Source of the DNA: Pseudomonas alcaligenes
GTDB taxonomy: Bacteria > Pseudomonadota > Gammaproteobacteria > Pseudomonadales > Pseudomonadaceae
Assembly (NCBI RefSeq): GCF_014490745.1
Contig: NZ_LZEU01000001.1
Location: forward strand, 1,325,501 to 1,389,500
Direction of reading: 5' to 3'
Length of the DNA: 64,000 nucleotides
Shown: piece after piece, positions 53,600 to 62,892 of the stretch
Position numbering within the stretch: the stretch's first letter is position 1
How the letters are laid out: each line of letters opens with the position of its first letter
Position numbers and translations under genes: made by a program
Notes under the pieces: generated by a model
The model's input: the letters and a program-made list of their open reading frames with translations, nothing else
Databases searched by the model: none
What the model was told of the DNA's origin: nothing

Positions 53600-53627
53600 A
53601 CATTTTGGCGTCAGCAAAATGTTGCTG
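53600..53627. promoter_or_regulatory. Nested palindromes upstream of the lafZ-like gene
   Basis: ACATTTTG-N7-CAAAATGT (53600-53622) and the overlapping CAGCAA-AATG-TTGCTG (53612-53627), both with perfect arms, 71 bases before the regulator start. They may form an operator for LafZ itself or another regulator. The rest of the 289-base gap (53530-53818) holds a terminator-like hairpin and nothing else clear. Confidence 0.5.
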
Positions 53628-53747
53628 CAAGTAGTGTTTCCCTATTCGATGCGTTCACAGCTTGGGTAATTGGCTAATTGCGCGCACGCCGATTTTTCGC
53701 TAGGCACAGCCTAACGAGCAGCGTCAGAGATAGGTAAAGCACAACGA

Positions 53748-53777
53748 CAGAAACCCCGCACGAGGGCGGGGCTTCTG
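53748..53777 (-). terminator. Terminator-like hairpin after lafA
   Basis: CAGAAACCCCGC ... GCGGGGCTTCTG, a GC-rich stem with one bulge, 41 bases after the lafA stop codon. There is no long T-run on either strand, but the stem is strong, as often seen after flagellin genes. Confidence 0.65.
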
Positions 53778-53818
53778 TATCGTCTTGCTGACAAGGCGGG
53801 CCGAGGCCCGCGGCGTGA

Positions 53819-54706
53819 TCAGCCCAGCAGGGACATGACCATGCCCGGCATCTGGCCGGCTTGTTTCAGCATGGAGATGCCGGACTGCAGCAGCATGCTG
53901 TTCTTGGTCATGGTGGCGGACTCGGAAGCGAAGTCGGCATCCATGATGGTGCCGCGGGCCACGTCGGTGTTGTCCTTCATGTTGGCCAGGTTGTTGGCGG
54001 TGTGGTTCAGGCGGTTGATGCTGGCACCGAACTGGGCGCGCAGCTCGCCGACGGCGTCCAGAGCGTCCTTGACCAGGTCGATGGTGGCGTTGGCGGCACC
54101 GGTGATCTCGGTACCGGCGGTGGCGGCGCTACCAGCGGTGTAGACGGTTGACATGCCGTCCAGAGCGTCAGTCAGGGTCTGTACCGAGTCGGTACCGGCA
54201 GCGGTCAGATCCAGGGTCATGGTTTCGGCAGCGGTGGCGCCGATCTGGAAGTCAACGGCAGCGGCGAATTTACCGGCGCTGTTGTCCTTGCTGAACAGGG
54301 CTTCGCCAGCGTAGCTGGTGTTGTCCATGACGTTGGCCAGTTCTTCGCCCAGCTGGTCGTATTCGGCCTGCAGGGAGTCCAGGTCGTCGGCGCTGTTGGT
54401 GCCGTTGGCGCCCTGGGTGGCCAGGTCTTTCATGCGCTGCAGGATGTCGGTCATTTCGCTGAAGGCGCCTTCTGCGGTCTGCAGCAGGGCAACGGCGTCG
54501 TTGGTGTTGCGCATGGCAACGCCCATGCCGCGGGACTGAGCGTTCAGACGGGTAGCGATCTGCAGACCGGCGGCGTCGTCGGCGGCGCTGTTGACGCGGT
54601 AGCCGGTGCCCAGGCGCTGCTGGTTGGTGGACAGTGCGCTGTTGGTCTTGGTCAGGTTGGTTTGGGTGACCAGAGCGGAGTAGTTGGTGTGGATCGACAG
54701 AGCCAT
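53819..54706 (-). CDS. lafA: Lateral flagellin LafA
   Basis: A 295-residue flagellin. The N-terminal D0/D1 segments (ALSIHTNYSALVTQTNLTKTNSAL, then RVNSAADDAAGLQIATRL) and the C-terminal ones (RLNHTANNLANMKDNTDVARGTIMDADFA, ending MSLLG) are strongly conserved. The central variable domain is short, typical for small lateral flagellins. It is transcribed alone, leftward, between flgA and the lafZ-like gene. No sigma-28 site could be picked out with confidence in the ~165-base upstream region. Confidence 0.96.
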   Translation of the reverse strand: MALSIHTNYSALVTQTNLTKTNSALSTNQQRLGTGYRVNSAADDAAGLQIATRLNAQSRGMGVAMRNTNDAVALLQTAEGAFSEMTDILQRMKDLATQGANGTNSADDLDSLQAEYDQLGEELANVMDNTSYAGEALFSKDNSAGKFAAAVDFQIGATAAETMTLDLTAAGTDSVQTLTDALDGMSTVYTAGSAATAGTEITGAANATIDLVKDALDAVGELRAQFGASINRLNHTANNLANMKDNTDVARGTIMDADFASESATMTKNSMLLQSGISMLKQAGQMPGMVMSLLG

Positions 54707-54870
54707 GGTGGTAATCCTTCGTGCAAGTGGGCTTGTGTGAAGCTGGCTTTGATCGCCTGCTGAAGGAGTAAGGCGACAAGCCGTGCACGGGGATTAAATG
54801 GATTTCGATAAATTCTTGGCGTCTGTGCTTTGACCGGCTCTAACGCGGGCCTGGCGACCCGCGCAGCGGC

Positions 54871-55671
54871 TCACTGGAAGGTGCTGCTGACCACGCCTTC
54901 TTCTATCACCTTGGCATCGATGACCTTCTCGCTGCCGAGGTTGCGCACGCGAATCACATCACCCAGCTGACCATTGCTCAGGGCCTCGCCGCTGGCGCTG
55001 GCCTGGATGCCGTCCTGGCTGGCGCGGATGGTCACGCGCTGGCCGCGTTTGACCAGCAGGGCACTGCTCAACAGGTTGGGGCTGAGCAACTGGCCGGCGC
55101 GGATGCGGCGCTTGGCGCTCATCCCGGCCACCTGGTCGGGGCGGGTGAAGAAACCGCGCGGCGCCTTGGCGATATTCAGTGGCTGCAGCTTGAGGTCGGC
55201 GGCGCTGATGGTCTGGCCGCGTTCGAGGATGCCGCTGGCATGCACGGCCGGCAGGAACACCGTGGCCTGGCTGTACACCGTCAGCTGCCAGCCCGGCGCC
55301 TGGGCGCAACGCACCAGGAAACGCTGGCGCGCCAGGGGCGAGGGATCGTCGCCCTGGCGCTCGACCTGCAGGGCCTGAGGGCAGGCCGCGGCTGGCAGGT
55401 TGCCGACCAGTTCATGGCTGATCTGCTGCTGCATGCCCTGCCAACCTTCGCGCTGCGCCTGCTCGTCGAGCAGTTGCTGCAGTGCCGCGCCGGCGGCCTG
55501 TTCGATCTGCTCGCGGGGCGTCTCGGCGGCCAGCACGGCATTGCCGAGCAGGAGCAGGAAGAGGGCGGAAGCAGCCTTTCCGCATGCCCGCGCGGGGCAC
55601 CCGGAAAGCGGAAGAGACGCTCCTTTCCGGTTTTTGTGATTCTTGAAATTTATCAATGAAATCAAATACAT
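54871..55671 (-). CDS. flgA: P-ring assembly chaperone FlgA, lateral-type
   Basis: A 266-residue periplasmic FlgA with a SAF-type domain (VHASGILERGQTISAADLKLQPLN) and a C-terminal VKRGQRVTIRASQDGIQASASGEALSNGQLGD block. The hydrophobic signal core (SALFLLLLGNAVLAA) is preceded by ~30 residues starting at the ATG 55671, an unusually long N-region encoded by AT-rich DNA. A TTG at 55707 is an alternative. It is divergent from flgB. Confidence 0.88.
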   Translation of the reverse strand: MYLISLINFKNHKNRKGASLPLSGCPARACGKAASALFLLLLGNAVLAAETPREQIEQAAGAALQQLLDEQAQREGWQGMQQQISHELVGNLPAAACPQALQVERQGDDPSPLARQRFLVRCAQAPGWQLTVYSQATVFLPAVHASGILERGQTISAADLKLQPLNIAKAPRGFFTRPDQVAGMSAKRRIRAGQLLSPNLLSSALLVKRGQRVTIRASQDGIQASASGEALSNGQLGDVIRVRNLGSEKVIDAKVIEEGVVSSTFQ

Positions 55672-55688
55672 ATTTTTAAATTCAAGGT

Positions 55689-55704
55689 CGGCATGGTTTG
55701 TGCT
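55689..55704 (+). promoter_or_regulatory. Candidate sigma-54 promoter for flgB operon
   Basis: CGGCATGGTTTGTGCT: GG and GC with the correct 10-base spacing (55690-55691 and 55702-55703), weaker than the fliD site. It lies 42 bases before flgB and upstream of the flgA start at 55671 on the other strand. LafK-dependent control of flgB-flgL would fit known lateral systems. Confidence 0.5.
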
Positions 55705-55745
55705 CAAGAGCCTGTCTGCAACGATTTGCCGAGAGGTGAGATGTC

Positions 55746-56111
55746 ATGAGTATACGGGTAGAGGAAGCGCTGGGCGTTCACGTGCGCGCCCTCGATCTGC
55801 GCATGCAGCGCAGTGAAATTCTCGCCGCCAACCTGGCCAACGAGGATACCCCCGGCTTCCAGGCGCGGGATATCGACTTCGCCGGCGAGATGCAGCGCCT
55901 GGACAGCGATGCGGCCCTGCAGATCGCCAGTGCCGACGATGGCGCGGCGCTGAAGTACCGCCTGCCCGGCCAGCCGGCCCAGGACGGCAACACCGTCGAG
56001 CTGAGCGTCGAGCAGGCCGAGTTCTCGCGCAACTCGATGGATTTCCAGACCGGCCTGACCTTTATCGGCATGCAGTTCCGCGGCCTCAAGCAAGCCATCG
56101 AAGGACGTTAA
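55746..56111 (+). CDS. flgB: Flagellar rod protein FlgB, lateral-type
   Basis: A 121-residue proximal rod protein. The EILAANLANEDTPGFQARDIDF segment is the rod-protein N-terminal signature. The gene begins the rightward flgB-K series, 4 bases before flgC, and has GAGGTGAG upstream. Confidence 0.95.
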   Translation: MSIRVEEALGVHVRALDLRMQRSEILAANLANEDTPGFQARDIDFAGEMQRLDSDAALQIASADDGAALKYRLPGQPAQDGNTVELSVEQAEFSRNSMDFQTGLTFIGMQFRGLKQAIEGR

Positions 56112-56115
56112 GCAC

Positions 56116-56544
56116 ATGGCATTCGATTCCATCTATCGCATCGCCGGTTCGGCGATGAACGCGCAGACCGTGCGCCTCAACACCGTGGCCAGCAACCTGG
56201 CCAACGCCGACTCGGCCGCTGCCAGCGCCGAAGACGTGTACCAGGCGCGCAAGCCGCTGTTCGCCGCGGTGTACGAGAACGGCGAGCTGAGCCGCAACGC
56301 CGGCATGGGCGGTGCCCATGTGCAGGTGCTCGACGTGGTCGCTTCCGGCAACGATCCACAGCGCCGTTACGAGCCGGCCAACCCGCTGGCCGATCGCGAC
56401 GGCTACGTGTTCTACCCGGACGTCAACGAGATCGAGGAAATGACCGACATGATGTCGGCCTCGCGCAGCTTCGAGACCAACGTCGAAGTGCTCAACCGGG
56501 TGAAAAGCATGCAGCAGGGTCTGCTCAAGCTGGGAGAAGGCTGA
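56116..56544 (+). CDS. flgC: Flagellar rod protein FlgC, lateral-type
   Basis: A 142-residue proximal rod protein. It contains TVASNLANADSAA and the C-terminal EMTDMMSASRSFETNVEVLN helix typical of FlgC. It overlaps flgD by one base (TGATG). Confidence 0.95.
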   Translation: MAFDSIYRIAGSAMNAQTVRLNTVASNLANADSAAASAEDVYQARKPLFAAVYENGELSRNAGMGGAHVQVLDVVASGNDPQRRYEPANPLADRDGYVFYPDVNEIEEMTDMMSASRSFETNVEVLNRVKSMQQGLLKLGEG

Positions 56545-57218
56545 TGGCCAGCGTCAACGCAACCGGTACCAGCGGCAGCAGCCTGAGCAACGACAACGCC
56601 CTGCCGACGCAGGCGGTCAACCTCGGCGAAGTGTCCGAACTGGAGAACAACTTCATCAGCCTGATGGTGGCCGAGATCCAGTACCAGGATCCGACCAACC
56701 CGGTCGACAGCACCCAGTTCATCAACCAGTACTCGCAGCTGTCGCAGGTGCAGAGCCTGGAGAACCTCAACACCATCCAGAAGAACAACCTGGTGCTGGC
56801 GGACAACCTGCAGAACCTCACCGCCGCCGGCCTGGTCGGCCAGCAGGTGATGGTCGCGACCGACCGCGTGGAGCTGGACGGGCAGACCCTGAATGGCCAG
56901 GTCAACCTGGAGCACGCCTCGTCCACCACCACCCTGCAGCTCACCGATGCCAGCGGCAAGGTCAGCGAAATCCAGCTCGGCCCGCAGCCGAGTGGCCTGC
57001 TCAGTTTCAGCGTCGATCCGGCCGCCCTGGGCCTGGCCAAGGGCAGCTACCAGCTGGCGGTGAAGACCAGCAGCGGCGAGACCCCGCAGGTGGAAGTCAG
57101 CGGCACGGTCGGCAACGTGCGGGTCAGCAGCGATGGCCCGGTGCTGGATATCGCAGGCATCGGTGCGGTGCCGTTCTACAACCTGGTCGAGTTCGGCGCC
57201 ACCAGCCGTTCCGCCTGA
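56544..57218 (+). CDS. flgD: Hook assembly scaffolding protein FlgD, lateral-type
   Basis: A 224-residue hook cap. The N-terminal FISLMVAEIQYQDPTNPVDSTQFINQYSQLSQVQSLENL block is the FlgD signature. The C-terminal Tudor/Ig-like domain follows. It is needed for FlgE polymerisation and leaves no mature part in the finished organelle. Confidence 0.95.
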   Translation: MASVNATGTSGSSLSNDNALPTQAVNLGEVSELENNFISLMVAEIQYQDPTNPVDSTQFINQYSQLSQVQSLENLNTIQKNNLVLADNLQNLTAAGLVGQQVMVATDRVELDGQTLNGQVNLEHASSTTTLQLTDASGKVSEIQLGPQPSGLLSFSVDPAALGLAKGSYQLAVKTSSGETPQVEVSGTVGNVRVSSDGPVLDIAGIGAVPFYNLVEFGATSRSA

Positions 57219-57245
57219 TCCCATTCGTTCCGGAGACCTCAGTCC

Positions 57246-58433
57246 ATGAGTTTCAACATTGCCCTGACCGGCCTGAATGCCGTCAGCGAACAACTCGACA
57301 CCGTCAGCCACAACATCGCCAACGTCGGCACCGTCGGCTTCAAGTCCTCGCGCACCGAGTTCGGCAGCGTCTACGCCGACAGCCAGGCGATGGGCGTGGA
57401 AGTGCTCGGCAACACCCAGAGCATCAGCCTCGGCGGCTCGCTGACTTCGACCAGCCGCAGCCTCGACCTGGCCATCTCCGGTGGCGGCTTCTTCGTGGTC
57501 AAGAACACCACCGGCGAGCAGCAGTACACCCGCGCCGGGGTGTTCGGCACCGACACCAGCAACTACGTGGTCAACAGCTCCGGCCAGCGCCTGCAGGGCT
57601 ACCCGACCGACGCCAATGGCAACCTGCAGACCGGCACCATCAGCGACCTGCAGCTGAAGACCGGCAGCCTGCCGGCCAAGGCCACCGACAGCCTGAGCTT
57701 CGTCGCCAACCTGGATGCCGACGAGACGGTGCCGGCCGCCGCCTTCGATCCGACCGACGCCAGCACCTACAACTCCACCTACACCACCAAGGTCTACGAC
57801 TCCCAGGGCAAGGAACACACCCTGACCCAGTACTTCGTCAAGACCGCCGACAACGCCTGGACCAGCCGCAACTACGTCGATGGCACGGCATCCGGCAACA
57901 CCAACCTGACCTTCGACTCGGCCGGCATGCTGGTCACCCCGGCGGCGCCGGTCACGGTCAACGCCGCCGGTCTGCCGGGCGGGGTTAACCCGCTGGCGAT
58001 CGCTGTCGACTTCAGCGGCACCACCCAGTACGGCTCCGACTTCGCCGTCACCACCAACAAGGCTTCCGGCTACGCCTCCGGCGAGCAGACCGGCCTGGCG
58101 GTGGACGAGGGCGGGATGATCTACGTCAACTACAGCAATGGCGAGCGCCTGCTGCAGGGCCAGGTGGTGCTGGCCAACTTCGCCAACGCCGAAGGCCTGA
58201 AGAACGTCAGCGGCACCGCCTGGACCGAGACCAGCGGCTCCGGTGCGCCGCTGATCGGCGCCCCCGGTGTCGGCCAGTTCGGCGCGGTGATCACCGGCGC
58301 CCTGGAAAGCTCCAACGTCGACCTGACCGCGCAGCTGGTCACCCTTATGGAAGGCCAGCGCAACTACCAGGCCAACACCAAGGTGCTGACCACCGACAAG
58401 GAACTCAACCAAGTGCTGTTCAGCGCAATCTGA
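57246..58433 (+). CDS. flgE: Flagellar hook protein FlgE, lateral-type
   Basis: A 395-residue hook subunit. The N-terminus (SFNIALTGLNAVSEQLDTVSHNIANVGTVGFKSSR) and C-terminus (ESSNVDLTAQLVTLMEGQRNYQANTKVLTT) are canonical FlgE. GGAG lies before the ATG. Confidence 0.95.
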   Translation: MSFNIALTGLNAVSEQLDTVSHNIANVGTVGFKSSRTEFGSVYADSQAMGVEVLGNTQSISLGGSLTSTSRSLDLAISGGGFFVVKNTTGEQQYTRAGVFGTDTSNYVVNSSGQRLQGYPTDANGNLQTGTISDLQLKTGSLPAKATDSLSFVANLDADETVPAAAFDPTDASTYNSTYTTKVYDSQGKEHTLTQYFVKTADNAWTSRNYVDGTASGNTNLTFDSAGMLVTPAAPVTVNAAGLPGGVNPLAIAVDFSGTTQYGSDFAVTTNKASGYASGEQTGLAVDEGGMIYVNYSNGERLLQGQVVLANFANAEGLKNVSGTAWTETSGSGAPLIGAPGVGQFGAVITGALESSNVDLTAQLVTLMEGQRNYQANTKVLTTDKELNQVLFSAI

Positions 58434-58442
58434 GGCTGACCC

Positions 58443-59168
58443 ATGGATCGTCTGGGCTACACCGCGATGACCGCCGCCAGCCGCACCATGAGTGCCCTGG
58501 GCGTGCGCGCCAACAACCTGGCCAACGTCAACACCCCGGGCTTTCGCGCCGACATGGAGCGAGCCAAGGAAGTCGACGTGCAGGGCTTCGGCTATGACAG
58601 CCGGCACCTGGCCGTGCCGGAAGGCAGCGGGGTCAACCTGACCCCCGGCACCCTGATGGCCACCGGCCGCGACCTCGACTTCGCCATCCGCGGCCAGGGC
58701 CTGATCGCCCTGCAGGATGGCAACGGCGAGGCCTATACCCGTCAGGGCAACATGCTCATCGATGGCGAAGGACGGCTGACCATCGGCGGCCGCCAGGTGC
58801 TCGGCGAGGGCGGCCCGATCGTTCTGCCGGAGTACGACAGCGTGACCATCGGCAACGATGGCACGGTGTCCATCGTGCCGCGCGGCGACTTCGTCAGCGC
58901 CGAGGTCGATCGCATCAAGCTGGTCGATGCCGGCGCCAGCGAGCTGCTGAAGAACCAGGCCGGCCTGCTGGTGCGCAAGGACGGCCAGCCGGCCCAGCCC
59001 AGCGAGGACGTGCGCCTGGTCAGCGGTCATCTGGAGAGCAGCAACGTCTCGGCCATCGACCAGCTGACCGCGACCATGAGCCTGAACCGTCTGTTCGAGA
59101 CCCAGGTAAAGATGATGAAGGCCGCCGAGGATCTGTCCGAGGCCGGCAACCGCATGATTCGCGGTTAA
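58443..59168 (+). CDS. flgF: Flagellar rod protein FlgF, lateral-type
   Basis: A 241-residue proximal rod protein. MSALGVRANNLANVNTPGFRADM at the N-terminus and the VRLVSGHLESSNVSAIDQLTATMSLNRLFE segment at the C-terminus fit FlgF. It lies 9 bases after flgE. Confidence 0.94.
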   Translation: MDRLGYTAMTAASRTMSALGVRANNLANVNTPGFRADMERAKEVDVQGFGYDSRHLAVPEGSGVNLTPGTLMATGRDLDFAIRGQGLIALQDGNGEAYTRQGNMLIDGEGRLTIGGRQVLGEGGPIVLPEYDSVTIGNDGTVSIVPRGDFVSAEVDRIKLVDAGASELLKNQAGLLVRKDGQPAQPSEDVRLVSGHLESSNVSAIDQLTATMSLNRLFETQVKMMKAAEDLSEAGNRMIRG

Positions 59169-59178
59169 GGAGAGCAGC

Positions 59179-59964
59179 ATGAGTTCCGCCCTTTGGGTCA
59201 GTAAGACCGGCCTGGCCGCCCAGGACACCGCCCTGTCCACCGTTGCCAACAACCTGGCCAACGTCAACACCACCGGTTTCAAGAGCGACCGCGCGGTGTT
59301 CGAGGATCTGTTCTATTCCATCGACCTGCAGCCCGGTGCCCAGGCCGACGAGGTCAACACCGTGCCTTCGGGCATCCAGCTCGGCAGCGGTGTGCGGGTG
59401 GTCGGCACGCAGAAGGTGTTCACCGAAGGCAGTATGCAGACCACCGGCCAGCCGCTGGATCTGGCCATCGTCGGCCGCGGCTTCCTCCAGGTCGAGGCGC
59501 CCAACGGCGACACCTACTACACCGAGAACGGCCAGCTGCAGCTGAATGCCGAAGGCATGGTGGTCAACAGCCAGGGTCTGCCGCTGGTGCCGGCCATCGA
59601 AGTGCCGACCGGCAGCAGCAGCTTCACCGTCGGCAGCGACGGCATCGTCACCGCCATCCTGCCGGGCGACACCACGCCCAGCGAGCTGGGCCAGATCACC
59701 CTGGTCAACTTCACCAACCCGGCCGGCCTCGAGGCCCTCGGCGGCAACCTGTACAAGGAAACCGTGGCCAGCGGCGAGCCGGTGGAAGGCGTGCCGGGCG
59801 AGGAAGGCCTGGGCACCCTCAAGCAGGGCGTGCTGGAAGGCTCCAACGTGCAGGTGGTCGAGGCCATGGTCAACATGATTGCCATCCAGCGTGCCTACGA
59901 GGCCAATGCCAAGGTGCTGGACGCCGCGTCCGGCATGCAGCAGTTCCTCAACCAGACCGTCTGA
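59179..59964 (+). CDS. flgG: Flagellar distal rod protein FlgG, lateral-type
   Basis: A 261-residue distal rod protein: LWVSKTGLAAQDTALSTVANNLANVNTTGFKSDRAVF at the N-terminus and QVVEAMVNMIAIQRAYEANAKVLDAA at the C-terminus. GGAGAGC lies before the ATG. It is followed 5 bases later by flgH. Confidence 0.96.
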   Translation: MSSALWVSKTGLAAQDTALSTVANNLANVNTTGFKSDRAVFEDLFYSIDLQPGAQADEVNTVPSGIQLGSGVRVVGTQKVFTEGSMQTTGQPLDLAIVGRGFLQVEAPNGDTYYTENGQLQLNAEGMVVNSQGLPLVPAIEVPTGSSSFTVGSDGIVTAILPGDTTPSELGQITLVNFTNPAGLEALGGNLYKETVASGEPVEGVPGEEGLGTLKQGVLEGSNVQVVEAMVNMIAIQRAYEANAKVLDAASGMQQFLNQTV

Positions 59965-59969
59965 TCGCC

Positions 59970-60632
59970 ATGAAAGCTTCCCTGATCCTGTGCGGCGCAC
60001 TGCTGCTGAGCGGCTGCGCCAGCTTCAACGAAATGCTCCCGGACGAAGACTCCAGCGCCTACCAGCCGCTGGATCTGGACTACAGCCTGCCGCCGACCAC
60101 CGGCGGCGGCCTGTACCGCTCCGGCTACGGCGGCTCGCTGATCCAGGATCAGCGCGCCCTGCGCGTCGGCGACATCCTCACCGTGGTGCTGGAGGAGGAG
60201 ACCCAGTCGAGCAAGAGCGCCGGTACCAGCTTCGGCAAGGAATCCAGCCTGGCGGTGGGCATTCCCACCGTGCTCGGCCACGACTACGACCAGCTGGAAA
60301 GCTCGGCCGAGGCTTCGCGCGATTTCGACGGCTCGGCCAAGAGCTCGCAGCAAAACTCCCTGCGCGGCTCGATCGCCGTCACCGTGCACCGCGTGCTGCC
60401 CAACGGCGCCTTGCTGGTCAAGGGCGAGAAGTCCCTGCGCCTGAACCAGGGCGAAGAGTTCATTCGCCTCACCGGCCTGGTGCGGGTCGACGACATCAAC
60501 CGCTTCAACCAGGTGTCTTCGCAGAATATCGCCAACGCGCGCATCTCCTACGCCGGCCGCGGCGTGCTCAACGACAGCAACTCGGCCGGCTGGCTGACGC
60601 GCTTCTTCACCAGCCCCATCTTTCCGCTCTGA
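59970..60632 (+). CDS. flgH: Flagellar L-ring lipoprotein FlgH, lateral-type
   Basis: A 220-residue outer-membrane lipoprotein. The signal peptide ends LLLSGCASF (lipobox LSGC). The [25 protein letters not shown] segment and the C-terminal [26 protein letters not shown] are FlgH signatures. Confidence 0.95.
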   Translation: MKASLILCGALLLSGCASFNEMLPDEDSSAYQPLDLDYSLPPTTGGGLYRSGYGGSLIQDQRALRVGDILTVVLEEETQSSKSAGTSFGKESSLAVGIPTVLGHDYDQLESSAEASRDFDGSAKSSQQNSLRGSIAVTVHRVLPNGALLVKGEKSLRLNQGEEFIRLTGLVRVDDINRFNQVSSQNIANARISYAGRGVLNDSNSAGWLTRFFTSPIFPL

Positions 60633-60645
60633 GGCGACGCCGTTC

Positions 60646-61746
60646 ATGCGCCCGATCTATTTCTTCCTCACCTCGCTGCTGCTGTGCTGGCCGCTGGCGG
60701 CGCGCGCCGTGCCGCTGCTCGACCTGGCGGACGTCGAGGGCATCCGTGGCAACCAGCTGATCGGCTACGGCCTGGTGGTCGGCCTGGACGGCACTGGCGA
60801 CAAGAACCAGGTGAAGTTCACCAGCCAGTCGGTGGCCAACATGATCAAGCAGTTCGGCGTGAACCTGCCGGCCAACGTCGACCCCAAGCTGAAGAACGTC
60901 GCCGCGGTGATGGTCACCGCCGAGGTGCCGCCGTCCTACAGCCCGGGGCAGACGGTGGACATCACCGTCGCCTCGCTGGGCGATGCCAAGAGCCTGCGTG
61001 GCGGCCAGCTGCTGATGACCCCGCTGCGTGGCGTCGACGGCGAGACCTACGCCCTGGCCCAGGGCAACCTGGTAGTCGGCGGCCTCAACGCCACTGGCCA
61101 GAGCGGTTCCAGCGTGGCGATCAACAGCGCCAACGGCGGCCGCATCCCCAATGGCGCGACCGTCGAGCGGATGATCCCCAGCGACTTCGCGACCCGCCCG
61201 GACATCATGCTCAACCTGCGTCAGCCGAGCTTCCAGACCGCGGCCAAGGTGGTCACCGCCCTCGAGCGGGTATTCGGCCCCGGCGTGGCCCAGGCCCTCG
61301 ACGGCACCAAGGTCAGCGTGCGCGCACCGCAGGCGAGCAACCAGCGCACCAGTTTCATGGCCCTGCTGGAAACCGTGGAGGTGGAGGAGGGCCGCGAGCG
61401 TCCGCGCGTGGTGTTCAACAGCCGCACCGGCACCGTGGTGGTCGGCCAGGGCGTACGGGTGAAGGCCGCGGCCGTGGCCCACGGCACCCTCACCGTGACC
61501 ATCAGCGAGAACCCCCAGGTCAGCCAGCCGAATGCCTTTTCCCAGGGCCAGACGGCGGTGGTGCCGAAGTCCGACGTGGAAGTCAGCCAGGACAAGAACG
61601 CCATGTTCAAGTGGCCGGACGGTGCCAGCCTGGAAAGCATCATCAACACGGTCAACAGCCTGGGCGCCACCCCGGACGATGTGATGAGCATCCTCCAGGC
61701 GCTGGAACAGGCCGGCGCCCTGAATGCCGAACTGATAGTGATCTGA
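60646..61746 (+). CDS. flgI: Flagellar P-ring protein FlgI, lateral-type
   Basis: A 366-residue periplasmic P-ring protein with a signal peptide ([21 protein letters not shown]). The mature start [30 protein letters not shown] is the FlgI signature. It is assembled with the help of FlgA. Confidence 0.96.
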   Translation: MRPIYFFLTSLLLCWPLAARAVPLLDLADVEGIRGNQLIGYGLVVGLDGTGDKNQVKFTSQSVANMIKQFGVNLPANVDPKLKNVAAVMVTAEVPPSYSPGQTVDITVASLGDAKSLRGGQLLMTPLRGVDGETYALAQGNLVVGGLNATGQSGSSVAINSANGGRIPNGATVERMIPSDFATRPDIMLNLRQPSFQTAAKVVTALERVFGPGVAQALDGTKVSVRAPQASNQRTSFMALLETVEVEEGRERPRVVFNSRTGTVVVGQGVRVKAAAVAHGTLTVTISENPQVSQPNAFSQGQTAVVPKSDVEVSQDKNAMFKWPDGASLESIINTVNSLGATPDDVMSILQALEQAGALNAELIVI

Positions 61747-61749
61747 GCC

Positions 61750-62892
61750 ATGAGCATCGTTTCCCTCACGCCGGCGATCAATGCCGCGCGTACCCAGCAG
61801 GCTCAGGGCGGCGACCCGCGCGAGCAGCTGCAGGCCGCCTCCGAGCAGTTCGAGGCGTTGTTCCTGCAGCAGATCCTCAAGCAGATGCGCAAGGCTGGCG
61901 ACGTGCTGTCGGCCGGCAACCCGATGCGCAGCCGCGAGCTGGACACCATGCGCGACTTCTATGACGAAGCCCTGGCCGAGCACCTGGCCACCAGCAAGCA
62001 GACCGGCATCGCCAACCTGCTGGTCAAGCAGCTGTCCACCGCCGGCGCCGATCCCGAGCAGCTCGCCGCGGCCACCGAGGCGGCCCGCTCGGCCCCTCTG
62101 GCGCGCAGCTCGATCAGCGCCCGCCAGCCGCTGGCCAGTACCTGGCAGCGCAGCGTCGAGGTGGTCAGCCAGGCCTGGCAGCGCGGCAGCGAGGCGCTCG
62201 GGCAACTGGTCGACAGCCTGATCCAGCACGAGTCGTCCGGCGATATCGCCGCCGTCTCGGCCAAGGGCGCCCGCGGCCTGATGCAGCTGATGCCGGACAC
62301 CGCGCGGGAGATGGCGGCCAAGCTCGGCCTGGAGTTCGACGAGCAGCGCTTGACCCGCGACGGCGCCTACAACAAGCAGCTCGGCGTGGCCTACCTGAAC
62401 GAGATGCTGGAGCGCTACGACGGCCACCAGGCGCTGGCCGTGGCGGCCTACAACGCCGGCCCGGGCAAGGTCGACGAGTGGCTGCAGAGCAACGGCGATC
62501 CGCGCAGCGGGCAGATCGGCACCGAGGCCTGGGTGCAGCGGATTCCCTATGAGGAAACCCGCAACTACACCCGCAGCATCCTCCAGGATCTGCGCCGCGA
62601 CGCGGCGGTCGGCACCCCGGCGCCGGCGGTGCAACCGCTGCGCCTGCCGGCAGGCATCGAAGCCCGCGAGGAGCGCCTGCGCGCCGGCGAGCTGCTGGGG
62701 CTGGCGGCCAGTCGCCGCCCCGACCTGGGCGAGCCGACAGCGCGCGCCGGCGAGCAAGGATTTAAGCCGCAGGCCGATTCCGTCGCCTATCTGCAGAGAA
62801 CGGCGGATTCGGCGCCGACGCTGCAGCATCAGTCGCGTTCCGCAGCCTTCGCCCAGCCGATCCGCATAGAGCCTAAAGGGAGCCTGTCGTGA
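61750..62892 (+). CDS. flgJ: FlgJ rod scaffold fused to an SLT-type lytic transglycosylase
   Basis: A 380-residue protein. Residues ~20-105 are the FlgJ rod-scaffold domain (SEQFEALFLQQILKQMRKAG...REL DTMRDFYDEALAEHL). Residues ~150-270 are a family 1 SLT lytic transglycosylase: catalytic Glu161 in IQHESSGD, GLMQLMP (176-182) and AYNAGPG (233-239). The usual FlgJ of Pseudomonas and enterics carries a GH73 glucosaminidase there instead. A ~90-residue low-complexity tail follows. Its TGA overlaps the GTG of flgK. Confidence 0.9.
   Translation: MSIVSLTPAINAARTQQAQGGDPREQLQAASEQFEALFLQQILKQMRKAGDVLSAGNPMRSRELDTMRDFYDEALAEHLATSKQTGIANLLVKQLSTAGADPEQLAAATEAARSAPLARSSISARQPLASTWQRSVEVVSQAWQRGSEALGQLVDSLIQHESSGDIAAVSAKGARGLMQLMPDTAREMAAKLGLEFDEQRLTRDGAYNKQLGVAYLNEMLERYDGHQALAVAAYNAGPGKVDEWLQSNGDPRSGQIGTEAWVQRIPYEETRNYTRSILQDLRRDAAVGTPAPAVQPLRLPAGIEAREERLRAGELLGLAASRRPDLGEPTARAGEQGFKPQADSVAYLQRTADSAPTLQHQSRSAAFAQPIRIEPKGSLS

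Noticed and set aside
54707..54870. Sigma-28 promoter for the lafA flagellin
   Set aside because: One is expected, but no TAAA-N15-GCCGATAA-like pair with correct spacing and direction was found; a TAAA/TTCGATAA pair at 54795-54811 has wrong spacing and wrong strand.
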